From: Deltaproteobacteria bacterium HGW-Deltaproteobacteria-14
GTDB lineage: Bacteria; Myxococcota_A; UBA9042; PHBI01
DNA length: 64,000 bases
Assembly: GCA_002841945.1 (NCBI GenBank)
Contig: PHBI01000006.1
Coordinates: 1 to 64,000, forward strand
Direction: 5' to 3'
Part shown: in pieces, positions 41,165 through 49,874 of the stretch
How positions within the stretch are numbered: position 1 is the stretch's first letter
Layout of the letters: each line of letters opens with the position of its first letter
Program-made: the position numbers and the translations under genes
Notes under the pieces: generated by a model
Databases searched by the model: none
Seen by the model: only the letters and a program-made list of their open reading frames with translations
What the model was told of the DNA's origin: nothing

Positions 41165-43450
41165 ATGAGCAGCGCCCACGATGACCCGCGGCACCCGAGC
41201 CAGGTCGAGCTCACCGCCGCCCAGACGGCGGCTGGGTTCTACCCGACGCTCGCGCCGACCGGCCCCGCGGCGGACACCATCCAGGCCACGCCCAGCGCGC
41301 TCAGCGAGGGCGCCGACCGGGCTCGCGGTGCCCCCGAGACGCAGCTCCGCGGCCCGCTCGGCGAGGTGCGCTACGATCTCCTCGGGGTGATCGGCGAGGG
41401 CGCGATGGGCACGGTCCACCTCGCCCGCGATCACGCGCTGCGCCGCCGGGTCGCCCTCAAGGCGCTGTCGATGGAAGCGCCGAGCGCCGATCTCGTCGAG
41501 CGCTTCCTGACCGAGGCCCAGATCACCGCGCAGCTCGATCATCCTCACATCGTCCCGGTCTATGCCCTCGAGGTCGGGCCCGACGGCATGCCGGCGTACA
41601 CGATGAAGCTCGTCGAGGGGGAGACCCTCGAGGAGATCATCGCGGCCGCCGCCGAGCGACCCGGGGGCGACACCCACGACGCCCTGGTCGAGCGCCTCGA
41701 GGCCTTCGTCAAGGTCTGCGACGCCATGACCTACGCCCACGAGAAGGGCGTGATCCACCGCGACCTCAAGCCCGCCAACATCATGATCGGGCGCTTTCAC
41801 GAGGTCTACGTCATGGACTGGGGCATCGCCCGCCTCGTCGACGGGCCCCCGGAGGTCGTCACGAGCGACGCGCCGTCGCCCGGCGCGAGCGCGGTCGAGA
41901 CCCGGCCGGGGGTCGCGCGCACCCGCTACGGCTCGGTCCTCGGCACGCCGCTCTACATGGCGCCGGAGCAGGCCGCCGGCAAGCTCGACGAGCTCACCCC
42001 GCGCACCGACGTCTGCACCCTCGGGCTCGTCCTCTACGAGCTCAGCCACCTCGCCCTGCCCTACGGCGGGCCGACCATCACCGACGTCGTCGCCTGCGCC
42101 ATCGGCGGCGAGCGCCGCGACCCACCGGAGACCTCGATCGCGCCGCCCGAGCTCCGCGCCATCATCGCCCGCGCGGCGGCGCGCGACCCCGCCGACCGCT
42201 ACCCCTCCGCCGCGGCCCTCGCCGCCGATCTCCGGCGCTTGCTCCGCGGCGAAGAGACCGAGGCGCTGCCCGACGACACCTGGCGCCGCCTGCGCCGCTG
42301 GATGGGCCGCCACCTAAAGGCGACCGTCGTCGGCGTCCTCACGGTGCTCCTCGTGAGCGCCGCGCTGGTGGTCTGGAGCCAGCTCCGCGAGCGCGCGCGA
42401 GCGGCGGAGATGCAGCTCCACAGCCAGGTGCGTGCCCAGGCGGTGGCCGACGTCGTGAACGCCGTGGGGGCGCGCGCCCAGCGCATCGCCAACCACTTCC
42501 AGTTCTACGAGGGCCTCGTGGAGGGGCTCGCCCAGGCGGCTGGCTACGCGCTGAGCGGGGACCGCCGCTGGGACGGCCCGATCCACCGCGCCGACGCGTT
42601 CGCCAGCGACGCGACGGCCCCCGCCTCGGCCGGCTACTCGCTCCACTACGGGCGCCTCGTCAGCCCCGACGACGCCGCCTACATGACGCCCGGGCGCGAC
42701 GGCCCGCGCGGCGACGCGCTCGAGGCCGAGGTGCGCCGCCTCTACACGCTCGAGTCCCAGGTCCAGAGCATGTTCCTCATCGGCCCCAACAGCGCCCAGC
42801 GCCCCGCGACCGAGGAGGACCGCCGCCTCAACGTGATGGTCCATGAGGTGCCGATCGAGTGGGTGCACGTCGCCACCGCGTCGGGCGTCAGCTACATCTT
42901 CCCCGGCGCGGCCGCCGAGCGACGCCGACACGACCCGCGCAACGACGCCTGGTACATCGCGGCCGAGGACGCCTGGCAGACCGGTAGCCGCGACCGGCGG
43001 CGCTGGTCCCCACCGTATCAGGACGTGATGGGGCGCGGGCGGATCCTGACCTGCGCCCAGGCGATCGTCTCCGCGGCGGGCGAGGTCCTCGGCGTCGCGG
43101 CGCTCGATCTGTCCTTCGAGTTCGTCACCGACCACTACATGACCCTCGTCGACCTGCCGGGCTTCGTCGCGAGCTTCCTCCTCGACAGCGAGGGCGCCGT
43201 CATGGTCGAGACCGGGACCGGCGCCGCGGACGCTCACGCCGCCACCCGCTTCGATGACCCGACGGTGCTCGCGGGGGTGCTCCGCGAGCGCTCGGGCCAC
43301 GTCCAGGTGGACTCGTGGCGCGGGTCGCCGACGCTGCTCGTGTGGGCGCGGCTCGAGCTGATGGGCTGGACCTACGTCGCCGCGGTGGACCCCGCCGCGC
43401 TCGAGGCGGCCACCGAGGGGCGCCTCCGCGGCGACACCCCGGCGCGCTGA
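41165..43450 (+). CDS. Transmembrane Ser/Thr protein kinase with Cache-like sensor domain
   Basis: A 761-residue receptor kinase, a paralogue of the one at 1281 but without its N-terminal segment. Kinase domain about 72-360: GEGAMGTVHLARD, ALKAL lysine, HRDLKPANIMI, DWGIAR (DFG variant), GTPLYMAPEQA. One membrane helix at about 384-404 (TVVGVLTVLLVSAALVVW). The extracytoplasmic region (about 410-745) has a helical start and Cache patterns such as DPRNDAWYIAAEDAW and VLGVAALDLSFEFV. It should sense a small ligand outside and phosphorylate targets inside. ATG at 41165 has no clear ribosome site. Confidence 0.93.
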   Translation: MSSAHDDPRHPSQVELTAAQTAAGFYPTLAPTGPAADTIQATPSALSEGADRARGAPETQLRGPLGEVRYDLLGVIGEGAMGTVHLARDHALRRRVALKALSMEAPSADLVERFLTEAQITAQLDHPHIVPVYALEVGPDGMPAYTMKLVEGETLEEIIAAAAERPGGDTHDALVERLEAFVKVCDAMTYAHEKGVIHRDLKPANIMIGRFHEVYVMDWGIARLVDGPPEVVTSDAPSPGASAVETRPGVARTRYGSVLGTPLYMAPEQAAGKLDELTPRTDVCTLGLVLYELSHLALPYGGPTITDVVACAIGGERRDPPETSIAPPELRAIIARAAARDPADRYPSAAALAADLRRLLRGEETEALPDDTWRRLRRWMGRHLKATVVGVLTVLLVSAALVVWSQLRERARAAEMQLHSQVRAQAVADVVNAVGARAQRIANHFQFYEGLVEGLAQAAGYALSGDRRWDGPIHRADAFASDATAPASAGYSLHYGRLVSPDDAAYMTPGRDGPRGDALEAEVRRLYTLESQVQSMFLIGPNSAQRPATEEDRRLNVMVHEVPIEWVHVATASGVSYIFPGAAAERRRHDPRNDAWYIAAEDAWQTGSRDRRRWSPPYQDVMGRGRILTCAQAIVSAAGEVLGVAALDLSFEFVTDHYMTLVDLPGFVASFLLDSEGAVMVETGTGAADAHAATRFDDPTVLAGVLRERSGHVQVDSWRGSPTLLVWARLELMGWTYVAAVDPAALEAATEGRLRGDTPAR

Positions 43451-43481
43451 TCGGGGCGCGAGGGCGAGCGCCGCGGTCCCG

Positions 43482-43925
43482 TCACGTGAACATGCCGAAG
43501 TGGTCGCGCAGGAAATCGGGGGCGTAGGCCCAGGTCATGTACCAGCAGATCCGCCCCGGCACCGCGTACGCGATGAGCCGCGGCAGGTAGCCGGCGCGGG
43601 CGCTGCCGTAGAGGGTGAAGAGCGCCAGCAGCGGCGGGATCCCGCACAGCCCGCCGGTCGCGAACATGGCGTAGGTCCCCCACCCCGGATCGCCGATCTT
43701 CACCTTGGTGATCGCCCGCTGGACGAACTTCAGGCGCGCGAGGAACTGGTCGGCGAACAGGTACAGCGTCGCGTAGCCGCAGAACTGGCCTGCGGTCGTG
43801 GCGAGCGCGATGGCCCACGGCACGCCACCCCCGTGCTGGACCTGCGTGACGACCAGGACCTCCCCGTTGAAGATCCACAGGATCCCCGACGGGAGCGCGA
43901 GCAGGAAGGTGATGAGGTAGAGCAC
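43482..43925 (-). CDS. Small polytopic membrane protein (VTT/DedA-like, tentative)
   Basis: A 147-residue protein with four likely membrane helices (about 3-20, 36-58, 85-106, 112-133) and a cluster GILWIFNGEVL and GQFCGYATLYLFADQFLARLKF that resembles the SNARE-associated/VTT family (small YqaA-like members). That family handles lipid flipping in the membrane, but the match is weak. The GTG start has no strong ribosome site. A palindrome lies about 21 bases upstream, and the nicotinamidase gene ends 12 bases upstream on the same strand. Confidence 0.6.
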   Translation of the reverse strand: MLYLITFLLALPSGILWIFNGEVLVVTQVQHGGGVPWAIALATTAGQFCGYATLYLFADQFLARLKFVQRAITKVKIGDPGWGTYAMFATGGLCGIPPLLALFTLYGSARAGYLPRLIAYAVPGRICWYMTWAYAPDFLRDHFGMFT

Positions 43926-43936
43926 CGGCCCACCGC

Positions 43937-44551
43937 TCAGGGGACGTCAACACTGTTGACAATTCCGACACCGACCGCCCGCATGGCCGCGATGGCGCGC
44001 TCCACGTCGCCCTCGGCGAGCTCGACGCCGCGGCAGCCGTCCGCGACCAGCCAGGTCTTCAGGCCCAGGTCCACAGCGTCGAGCGCGGTGAACTTCACGC
44101 AGTAGTCGGTCGCGAGGCCCATGACGAAGACCTCGTCCACGCCCCGCGCGCGCAGCCAGTCCCCGAGGCCGGTGCTGCCCCGGTGGCCGTTGTCGAAGAA
44201 GCCGCTGTAGCTGTCCACCCGCCGATCGGTCCCCTTGGGGAACACCCTCGCCCAGCCGTCTTGGCACAGCGACGGCGCGAACTCTGCCCCTCGGGTCCCC
44301 TGCACGCAGTGCACCGGCCACAGGTTCTGCGTCAGCCCATCGAGCTCGATGAGGTCGCCGGGCGCGCGGCCGGGGTGCTGCGCGGCGAAGCTCAGGTGAT
44401 CGGGCGGGTGCCAGTCCTGGGTGGCGACGACGACGTCGAAGCGCGGCAGCAGCGCGTTGGCGACCGGGATCACCCGGCGCCCGTCGGGCACGGCGAGCGC
44501 GCCACCCGGCAGGAAGTCGTTCTGGAGATCGACGAGGATGAGCGCGCGCAT
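43937..44551 (-). CDS. pncA: Nicotinamidase (isochorismatase-like hydrolase)
   Basis: A 204-residue nicotinamidase that deamidates nicotinamide to nicotinate for NAD salvage. The catalytic triad is visible: Asp in LILVDLQNDF, Lys in VFPKGTD and Cys in GLATDYCVKFTALDA. Metal ligands lie in TQDWHPPDHLSF (Asp, His, His), and the VHCVQGT segment is typical. The ATG at 44551 has a GGAGAG site; the longer frame upstream is not supported. Confidence 0.95.
   Translation of the reverse strand: MRALILVDLQNDFLPGGALAVPDGRRVIPVANALLPRFDVVVATQDWHPPDHLSFAAQHPGRAPGDLIELDGLTQNLWPVHCVQGTRGAEFAPSLCQDGWARVFPKGTDRRVDSYSGFFDNGHRGSTGLGDWLRARGVDEVFVMGLATDYCVKFTALDAVDLGLKTWLVADGCRGVELAEGDVERAIAAMRAVGVGIVNSVDVP
43946..43960. 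promoter_or_regulatory. Palindrome GTCAAC-N3-GTTGAC (copy 2)
   Basis: GTCAACACTGTTGAC overlaps the last codons of pncA and lies 21 bases upstream of the VTT-like gene, where it could be an operator. The same motif occurs at 19083-19097. Confidence 0.4.
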
Positions 44552-44675
44552 GTCTCTCCGCTTGCGGTGCCCTCGCTCCGGGGCGCACGCCGCCATCCTC
44601 GCCGACCGCGCCCGCCCCGTAAAGCGCCCTGTGATCGAGCTGGAGGCCGGTCCCGCGCGGCGAACCGCCCGCGGC

Positions 44676-44705
44676 TTGTGGTGGCGCCCGCGGGTCATCT
44701 ATGGT
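44676..44705 (+). promoter_or_regulatory. Putative promoter of thioredoxin-like lipoprotein gene
   Basis: TTGTGG (44676-44681), 18 bases, TATGGT (44700-44705), with a leader of about 37 bases containing an AAGGA site. Confidence 0.35.
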
Positions 44706-44748
44706 GCTCGGCACGCCCCACCCCCGCCGCCCGCGAAGGACGCCCAGC

Positions 44749-45918
44749 ATGACGTCACGACCCAGGTTGCTCCTCGCTCCGCTGCTCGCCATCGCGCTGT
44801 TCGCCTGCGGCGACGCCGGTGGCACGTCCGCGCCGCTCGACACCACCGGCCCTAACCCGTGCGGCGCCTGCGCGGCCGAGCAGTACTGCAGCTACGGCAA
44901 GTGCGTGCAGGATCCCGGGCTCGCCGCCGGCGGCGAGGCGACCTGCGACTACTACGGCTACGCTCCCACCAACCAGGCGGCCTTCGCGCGCTTCGCCGGC
45001 GGCATGACCCGCGTGCGCTACGTCACCTCCAACGTCGTCGTCGAGCCGCCGTTCGACAAGATCGTGCTCGAGATGAACCAGGACCAGCTGTTCACGGGCG
45101 GCGCCCCAGCGGCCGGGGAGTACGCGCTGACCGGCACCGCCGAGCCCGGCGCGCCGCTGTTTCTGCGCGGCTACGCCTTCTGCAACGACTTCGACTGCGC
45201 CTCGACCTTCGTCGCGACCCAGGGTGAGCTCGAGCTCACCGACCCTGGCGCCCCCGGCAGCGCCCTCGGCGGCGTCATGCGCGACCTGCGGCTCAAGCAG
45301 GTGCGCATCGACGCGAACACCGGCGACATCATCGACTTCTCCAAGGGCAAGGTCTGGTGCGTCGGCGACTACCGCTTCGCGGTGGACGTCCCCGAGCTCC
45401 GCACCGCCGAGGGCAGCTGCGTCGCGGACGGCAGCGGCGACAAGATCGGCGACAACATCAAGAACTTCACCCTCCAGAACTGCTACGGCGACTACGTGGA
45501 CCTCCACGAGCGCTGCGGGCGCGCGAAGGCCGTGTGGATCGTGGCGACCGCGGGCTGGTGCGGCGCCTGCGAGGCGTTCGTCCCCGAGGCCGCGACGCGC
45601 GCCAACGGGCTCGTCGACCAGGGCCTCGATCTGATGGTCGTCATCGGCGAGAACCAGCTCGCCGGGCCGCCGTCGCTCGAGTACTGCCTCGACTACGCCA
45701 CCACCAAGGGGGCCGACCCCGCCCAGGTCTTCATCGACAACGACGGCTCCCACGGCTGGCCGACGCTCTTTGGGGCGATCGACACCTACAGCGGCGGCTC
45801 GATCGGCCTGCCGTGGAACGCGGTCCTCGACGGCGCGAGCATGGAGTACATCTGGAGCTCCAACGCCGGGTCCGGGGACCTCTACTCGGTTCAGGACGCC
45901 CTGCTCAGCGCGGAGTGA
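44749..45918 (+). CDS. Lipoprotein with C-terminal thioredoxin-like domain
   Basis: A 389-residue exported protein. The lipoprotein signal ends IALFACGDA. A short Cys cluster (CGACAAEQYCSYGKC) follows, then about 180 residues of beta-rich sequence of unknown fold. The last 150 residues are a thioredoxin/TlpA-like domain with the redox pair in GWCGACEAF and a cis-Pro-like LPWNAVLD. It probably reduces or isomerises disulfides in periplasmic or secreted proteins, a fitting job in a genome with Cys-rich exported proteins. An AAGGA site precedes the ATG. Its stop overlaps the next gene start (GTGA). Confidence 0.82.
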   Translation: MTSRPRLLLAPLLAIALFACGDAGGTSAPLDTTGPNPCGACAAEQYCSYGKCVQDPGLAAGGEATCDYYGYAPTNQAAFARFAGGMTRVRYVTSNVVVEPPFDKIVLEMNQDQLFTGGAPAAGEYALTGTAEPGAPLFLRGYAFCNDFDCASTFVATQGELELTDPGAPGSALGGVMRDLRLKQVRIDANTGDIIDFSKGKVWCVGDYRFAVDVPELRTAEGSCVADGSGDKIGDNIKNFTLQNCYGDYVDLHERCGRAKAVWIVATAGWCGACEAFVPEAATRANGLVDQGLDLMVVIGENQLAGPPSLEYCLDYATTKGADPAQVFIDNDGSHGWPTLFGAIDTYSGGSIGLPWNAVLDGASMEYIWSSNAGSGDLYSVQDALLSAE

Positions 45919-47405
45919 GGCGGTCGAGCGCACGCGACACGGCGGCGAGGGCGCTCCTCAGCGCGCTGCCGCTCCTCGTCCTGGCGTGCGCCGGGACGGC
46001 ACCGACGCGAGCTCTGGACGGCCCGGAGCCCCGCGCCCCGCGAGCGCTCGCTTGGCGCTACACCGTCCGCGCGGACGCCGCGCTCACCCGCCTCGACGTG
46101 GTCGCCTGCTTCGACGCGGCCGCACCTGAGGTCCTCGTCCCCGGGCTCAGCGGCGCCGCGGTGCCGCTCGAGCCGCGCGGCTGGGACGCCCGCGGCCCGT
46201 TCCCGCTGAGCGTCGGCGAGGGTGGCGTCCTCCGCCTCCCCGCCGCGGGGCGAGACGCCTGCGTCGCCTACCACCTGGACGTCGGCCAGGTGCTCGCGAG
46301 CGGCGACCGGGACACGGCGTTTCGCGTCGGGCGGGACCTCGTGCTGGCGCCTGACGTCCTGCTCTGGCGGCCCCGCCGCGTCCCGGGCGACGTCGCCGCG
46401 CAGGCGACCTTCGAGCTGCCCGCCGGCCTGGCGGTCTCGGCCCCCTGGCCGCGGGTCGCGGAGCGCGGCGACACCTACAGCCTCGACGCGAGCGCGTTCG
46501 CCTGGCGCGGGCAGCTCGCCCTCGGTCGCTTCAGCCCGGAGACGCTCGCCCTCGCCCCCGACTCCACCTGCGAGGTGGTGCTCCTCGACGCCCCCACCCG
46601 CACCTCGGCCGCGGGGCGGGCGCGCTGGCTCGAGGCCGCGGCGGGCGCGGTCGCGAGCGTCGTGGGGGCGTTCCCCCGCGAGCACCTCCAGGTCGTCATC
46701 GCCCCCACCCCGGGCGGCGGGGATGACCCGGTCGCCTTCGGCTACGTCCTGCGCGGCGGCGGCGCGGCCGTCACCCTGCTGCTCGACGGCGGCGCCGACG
46801 ACGCCGACCTGGCAGATGACTGGGTCGCGGTCCACGAGCTCTTCCACCTCGCGATGCCGCCCATCGCCCGCCGCGACGCCTGGCTCTCCGAGGGGGTCAC
46901 GATGTACTTCACGGAGCTGCTGCGGGTCCGCGCGGGCTTCATCACCGCGCGCGAGGGCTTCGCCGCGCTGCACGACGGCTTCCTCCGCGGCCGCGCCGCC
47001 GGCACCGGCCGCACCCTCGCCGCGGAGAGCAGCGACATGCACGAGACCCGCGCCTACCGCCGCGTCTATTGGGCGGGCGCGGCCATCGCGCTCGAGGCGG
47101 ACCTCGCCATGCGCCGCCGCGTCGGGCGCGACCTCGCGTCGGTGCTGGCCGAGCTCCGGGCGTGCTGCGCGCGCTCGGGGAGGTTCTGGAGCGCCGACGA
47201 GGTGGTGGCCCGCCTCGACGCCCTCGCCGGTGCGGCCGTGTTCTCCGAGGCGGCGACGCGCTGGCTCGCCGTCGCGGCCTTCCCGGACCTCGGCGACGCC
47301 TACCGCGCGCTGGGGCTCGACCCCACCAGCGGCGAGCCGGACAGCGACCCCGACCATGCTGCGTTGCGAGATGCGCTCATGACCAGCGAACCATCTGATC
47401 GATGA
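45915..47405 (+). CDS. Gluzincin (HExxH) peptidase lipoprotein
   Basis: A 496-residue exported protein. The lipoprotein signal ends LLVLACAGT. Residues about 35-270 are beta-rich, as in the N-terminal half of M1/M61 peptidases. The catalytic part has VHELFHLAMPP (HExxH) and WLSEGVTMYFTELL with the third zinc-ligand Glu about 20 residues on, followed by an all-helical end. It overlaps the thioredoxin-like gene by four bases, so the pair is co-translated; the partner may keep disulfides of this or other exported proteins in order. Substrate unknown. Confidence 0.82.
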   Translation: MRRSSARDTAARALLSALPLLVLACAGTAPTRALDGPEPRAPRALAWRYTVRADAALTRLDVVACFDAAAPEVLVPGLSGAAVPLEPRGWDARGPFPLSVGEGGVLRLPAAGRDACVAYHLDVGQVLASGDRDTAFRVGRDLVLAPDVLLWRPRRVPGDVAAQATFELPAGLAVSAPWPRVAERGDTYSLDASAFAWRGQLALGRFSPETLALAPDSTCEVVLLDAPTRTSAAGRARWLEAAAGAVASVVGAFPREHLQVVIAPTPGGGDDPVAFGYVLRGGGAAVTLLLDGGADDADLADDWVAVHELFHLAMPPIARRDAWLSEGVTMYFTELLRVRAGFITAREGFAALHDGFLRGRAAGTGRTLAAESSDMHETRAYRRVYWAGAAIALEADLAMRRRVGRDLASVLAELRACCARSGRFWSADEVVARLDALAGAAVFSEAATRWLAVAAFPDLGDAYRALGLDPTSGEPDSDPDHAALRDALMTSEPSDR

Positions 47406-47450
47406 GCCATGTTGCGCCGGAGAGCCCCACCCCTACCGCGTCGCAACAGG

Positions 47451-47909
47451 CTACTCGCCCTTGACCACCAGGACCGGGACCTTGCACTGCTTCACGAGCT
47501 GCTCGGTGACGGACCCCGCGATGCGGCGGCGGAGCCCCTGGCCCGGCGCGTGGCCGACGACGACGCGCGCGACGTGCGCCTCGTCGACCACCTGGAGGAT
47601 GACCGGGACCGGCGCGCCCTCCTCGCAGCGGGTCGCGATCTCGAGCTCGGGGAAGCGCCTGGCGAGCTTCCGCGCGACCTCGTCGAGGCGCTCAGCGGCG
47701 CTGATCGCGACCTTCTCGGAGAAGCGGTTCCAGGACTGCAGGCCGCGCGCGTTCGCCATCGCCTCGAGCCCGCTCGCCACGGGGGGGAGCCGGTAGGCGT
47801 GAACGAGCAGCAGCCTCCCGCCGAGTCGACCCAGGTCGCTGGCGGCGACCATCATCGCGGCGTCGGCGGCGGGGGAGAAGTCGTGGGCGACGAGCCAGGT
47901 CGGTTTCAT
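47451..47909 (-). CDS. Universal stress protein (UspA family)
   Basis: A 152-residue single-domain USP. WLVAHDFSPAADAAM matches the first strand and loop, and VVVGHAPGQGLRRRIAGSVTEQLV the ATP-binding G-x(2)-G-x(9)-G(S/T) motif, so it probably binds ATP. The GGAGAGGAC site directly precedes the ATG. It is convergent with the peptidase gene. A nested inverted repeat lies 40-80 bases upstream. Confidence 0.92.
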   Translation of the reverse strand: MKPTWLVAHDFSPAADAAMMVAASDLGRLGGRLLLVHAYRLPPVASGLEAMANARGLQSWNRFSEKVAISAAERLDEVARKLARRFPELEIATRCEEGAPVPVILQVVDEAHVARVVVGHAPGQGLRRRIAGSVTEQLVKQCKVPVLVVKGE

Positions 47910-47949
47910 GTCCTCTCCACGGCGGAGCGGCCGGTGGCGGAGCGTTCAC

Positions 47950-47990
47950 GCTCGGCCCGCCGCAGCGTTGCGCAACGGGGTGGGCCGAGC
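47950..47990. promoter_or_regulatory. Nested inverted repeat upstream of universal stress gene
   Basis: An outer nine-pair arm GCTCGGCCC/GGGCCGAGC (47950-47958, 47982-47990) encloses a perfect 12-base palindrome CGTTGCGCAACG (47966-47977). It lies in the leader or promoter region of the minus-strand stress gene. On the other strand it is followed by a run of six A, so it does not look like a plain terminator. Confidence 0.45.
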
Positions 47991-48151
47991 GACAAAAAAG
48001 TTGATCAAGTTCGCCCCGGCCGCGCCACCCAGACCTGGCGCGCGACCCATGTTGGAGGCCGACGAGAACGTGAGCGAAAGCCAAAGAAGAGTCTAAAGCA
48101 TCACCGAAACCCGACGACATAGTTAACAGCATCGGAGAGCCGGCTCAGGGG

Positions 48152-48179
48152 TGAACATGGCTCGCGACGGTGCTAGCAT
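48152..48179 (+). promoter_or_regulatory. Putative promoter of small exported protein gene
   Basis: TGAACA (48152-48157), 16 bases, TAGCAT (48174-48179), then a leader of about 50 bases with a GGGGAGGA site before the ATG. Confidence 0.4.
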
Positions 48180-48235
48180 GATTGCGGGGGCGCAATCGGG
48201 CCGAGACCCGGCCGGATACGGGGAGGACGGAGTCC

Positions 48236-48535
48236 ATGAAGCGTTTCGGTGCCTTGCTGGCGTTCCTAGTGATCGGTCTCACCACCACGACGACGGCGTC
48301 GGCCATCGACCTCCGAAACGAGGACTCCCGAGGCTACACCGTGCAGGTCACGTCGACCGCGATGGTGAAGGACGTCGAGCTCAACAGCATGTCGATGTCG
48401 ATCGTGGTGTGCGTCGGCCAGTGCAGCTTCTACGTGCCCGGCGTCGGCAAGGTCAGCGCCGAGGGTAGCGACGTCGTCCGGATCAAGAACGGCCGCATCA
48501 TCCGCGTGCCGGTGCCCCAGGTGGCGCTGCCGTAG
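48236..48535 (+). CDS. 99-residue exported protein of unknown function
   Basis: A clear Sec signal peptide (KRFGALLAFLVIGLTTTTTASA, cleavage near residue 23) precedes a mature part of about 76 residues with an all-beta look and one Cys pair (CVGQC). A strong ribosome site, promoter and terminator frame the gene, so it is a genuine monocistronic unit. No family recognised. Confidence 0.78.
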   Translation: MKRFGALLAFLVIGLTTTTTASAIDLRNEDSRGYTVQVTSTAMVKDVELNSMSMSIVVCVGQCSFYVPGVGKVSAEGSDVVRIKNGRIIRVPVPQVALP

Positions 48536-48635
48536 ACGACGCGAGGTTCGAGCGGGGGGGAAGCTCCTCGGGGGTGGTGGCGACCGCGTCAGCGGGCTCT
48601 ACCAGGTACGCCGGGGAGGAGATGGAAGCCATCCG

Positions 48636-48667
48636 AGAGAGCGCAGGCGGAGACGCCTGCGCTCTCT
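48636..48667 (+). terminator. Rho-independent-type terminator with GAGA tetraloop
   Basis: A 14-pair perfect stem (48636-48649 with 48654-48667) closed by a GAGA (GNRA) tetraloop, followed by TGTCGTTT. It lies 100 bases after the 99-residue protein gene. Confidence 0.7.
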
Positions 48668-48821
48668 TGTCGTTTGGAACGCGTGTCGGCGTCGTATCGG
48701 TCGCGCCGCTGCGGTCGGCGCGGCCGCCAGGGGGACACGGTGCGTCCCTCCCGGCGTCAGCTACGGCCTCCGGGTCGCGACCTGGCGTCGCTGACGCTTC
48801 ACCGCGCGAGGGCGCGCGGCG

Positions 48822-49730
48822 TCAGCGCTTCTTCTTCTTCTTGCCGTGGCCAGCGCCGACCGGCTGCGCCGCTTTCACCGCCTCGGCCTTCGACAGCGCC
48901 TTCATCTCGCCGGCGGGGCGGTACTTGGGCTCGCCGTCGGGGACGAGCAGATCGCCCTTCTTGGCGCCGCGCACGAGGAGGATGATGCCGAGCACGAACA
49001 GGACGATGGCCGCCCACTGCCCCGCCGTCAGCCCGAAGTGATGGATGTCCGCCTTGCGCAAGAAGTCCATCGCGAACCGGACCGGCATGTAGCAGACCAC
49101 GAAGACGCCGAGGTACCAGCCCTTGAAGTGGGTCTTGTGGCGGTTGAAGAAGAAGAAGATCGACATCGCGATCGCCCAGAAGAACTCGTACATCCCGAGG
49201 TTGTGGCGCACGCCCGGGGTGATCGCCCACTGCTGGAGATCCTTGTCCCAGAGCCCTTGGTAGTCCATGCCGAGGACGAAGTCGGTGAGGCTCCCGGGGT
49301 GGTCGAAGGCGGTGGTGCAGCCCATGCGCCCGAAGATCCAGGCGAACGCGAAGCCATAGATGATGGTGTCGGCGTAGGGCAGAAACGGCAGCTCCTTGTG
49401 GCGCCGGAAGTAGATGAGGACGCCCAGGGTGCCGCCGATGAAGCCGCCAAACGAGCTGATGCCGTCCCACAGCTTGAGCAGGTAGAGGGGATCGGCCGCG
49501 ACCTTCTCGGGGAAGTAGAAGATCGCCGAGTAGAGGTGGGCGCCGATGAAGCCGGCCACGACCGCCCAGATCGCGACGTCGGCGACGACGCGCTCGCTGA
49601 TGCCGAACTGCTTGGCGCGCCGGCCGGCGAGGATGGTCCCGAGGATGATCGCGAGGCCGACCAGGAACCCGAAGAGGTGCAGCTCGAGGCCGATGATGTG
49701 GATCGGCGGGACTTGGAGGTTGGGCAGCAT
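48822..49730 (-). CDS. lgt: Prolipoprotein diacylglyceryl transferase
   Basis: A 302-residue inner-membrane enzyme that moves diacylglycerol from phosphatidylglycerol to the lipobox Cys of prolipoproteins. Seven hydrophobic segments are visible; conserved elements include ISSFGGFIGG and the Arg of FGRMGCTTAFDHPG, and YEFFWAIAMSIFFFFNR. A Lys-rich C-terminal tail ends KKKKKR. The ATG at 49730 has a GGAG site eight bases upstream; the longer GTG start at 49757 would swallow that site. It serves the many lipoproteins encoded in this window. Confidence 0.93.
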   Translation of the reverse strand: MLPNLQVPPIHIIGLELHLFGFLVGLAIILGTILAGRRAKQFGISERVVADVAIWAVVAGFIGAHLYSAIFYFPEKVAADPLYLLKLWDGISSFGGFIGGTLGVLIYFRRHKELPFLPYADTIIYGFAFAWIFGRMGCTTAFDHPGSLTDFVLGMDYQGLWDKDLQQWAITPGVRHNLGMYEFFWAIAMSIFFFFNRHKTHFKGWYLGVFVVCYMPVRFAMDFLRKADIHHFGLTAGQWAAIVLFVLGIILLVRGAKKGDLLVPDGEPKYRPAGEMKALSKAEAVKAAQPVGAGHGKKKKKR

Positions 49731-49874
49731 CGGCGCGCTCCGTCTCGAAGGGGCCACGGGCCACGCCGGACTGGCGCGGCGGGCCGAGAGGGTCTAGCAC
49801 GCAGCCCGCCGCCGGTCACGGGCGACGTGACGCGGCGGCGGGCTGGGGCGCGGCGGCGGCCCGCGATCCGGCGA

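Larger units (their letters stand above)
47910..48235. other. Intergenic region between uspA-like gene and small exported protein
   Basis: About 326 bases, locally A+T-rich at 47991-48010 and 48060-48130. It holds the nested inverted repeat at 47950-47990 and the promoter at 48152-48179. No coding sequence is convincing. Confidence 0.5.

Noticed and set aside
48001..48008. TTGATCAA as an FNR box
   Set aside because: FNR sites have four bases between TTGAT and ATCAA; here the halves are fused.
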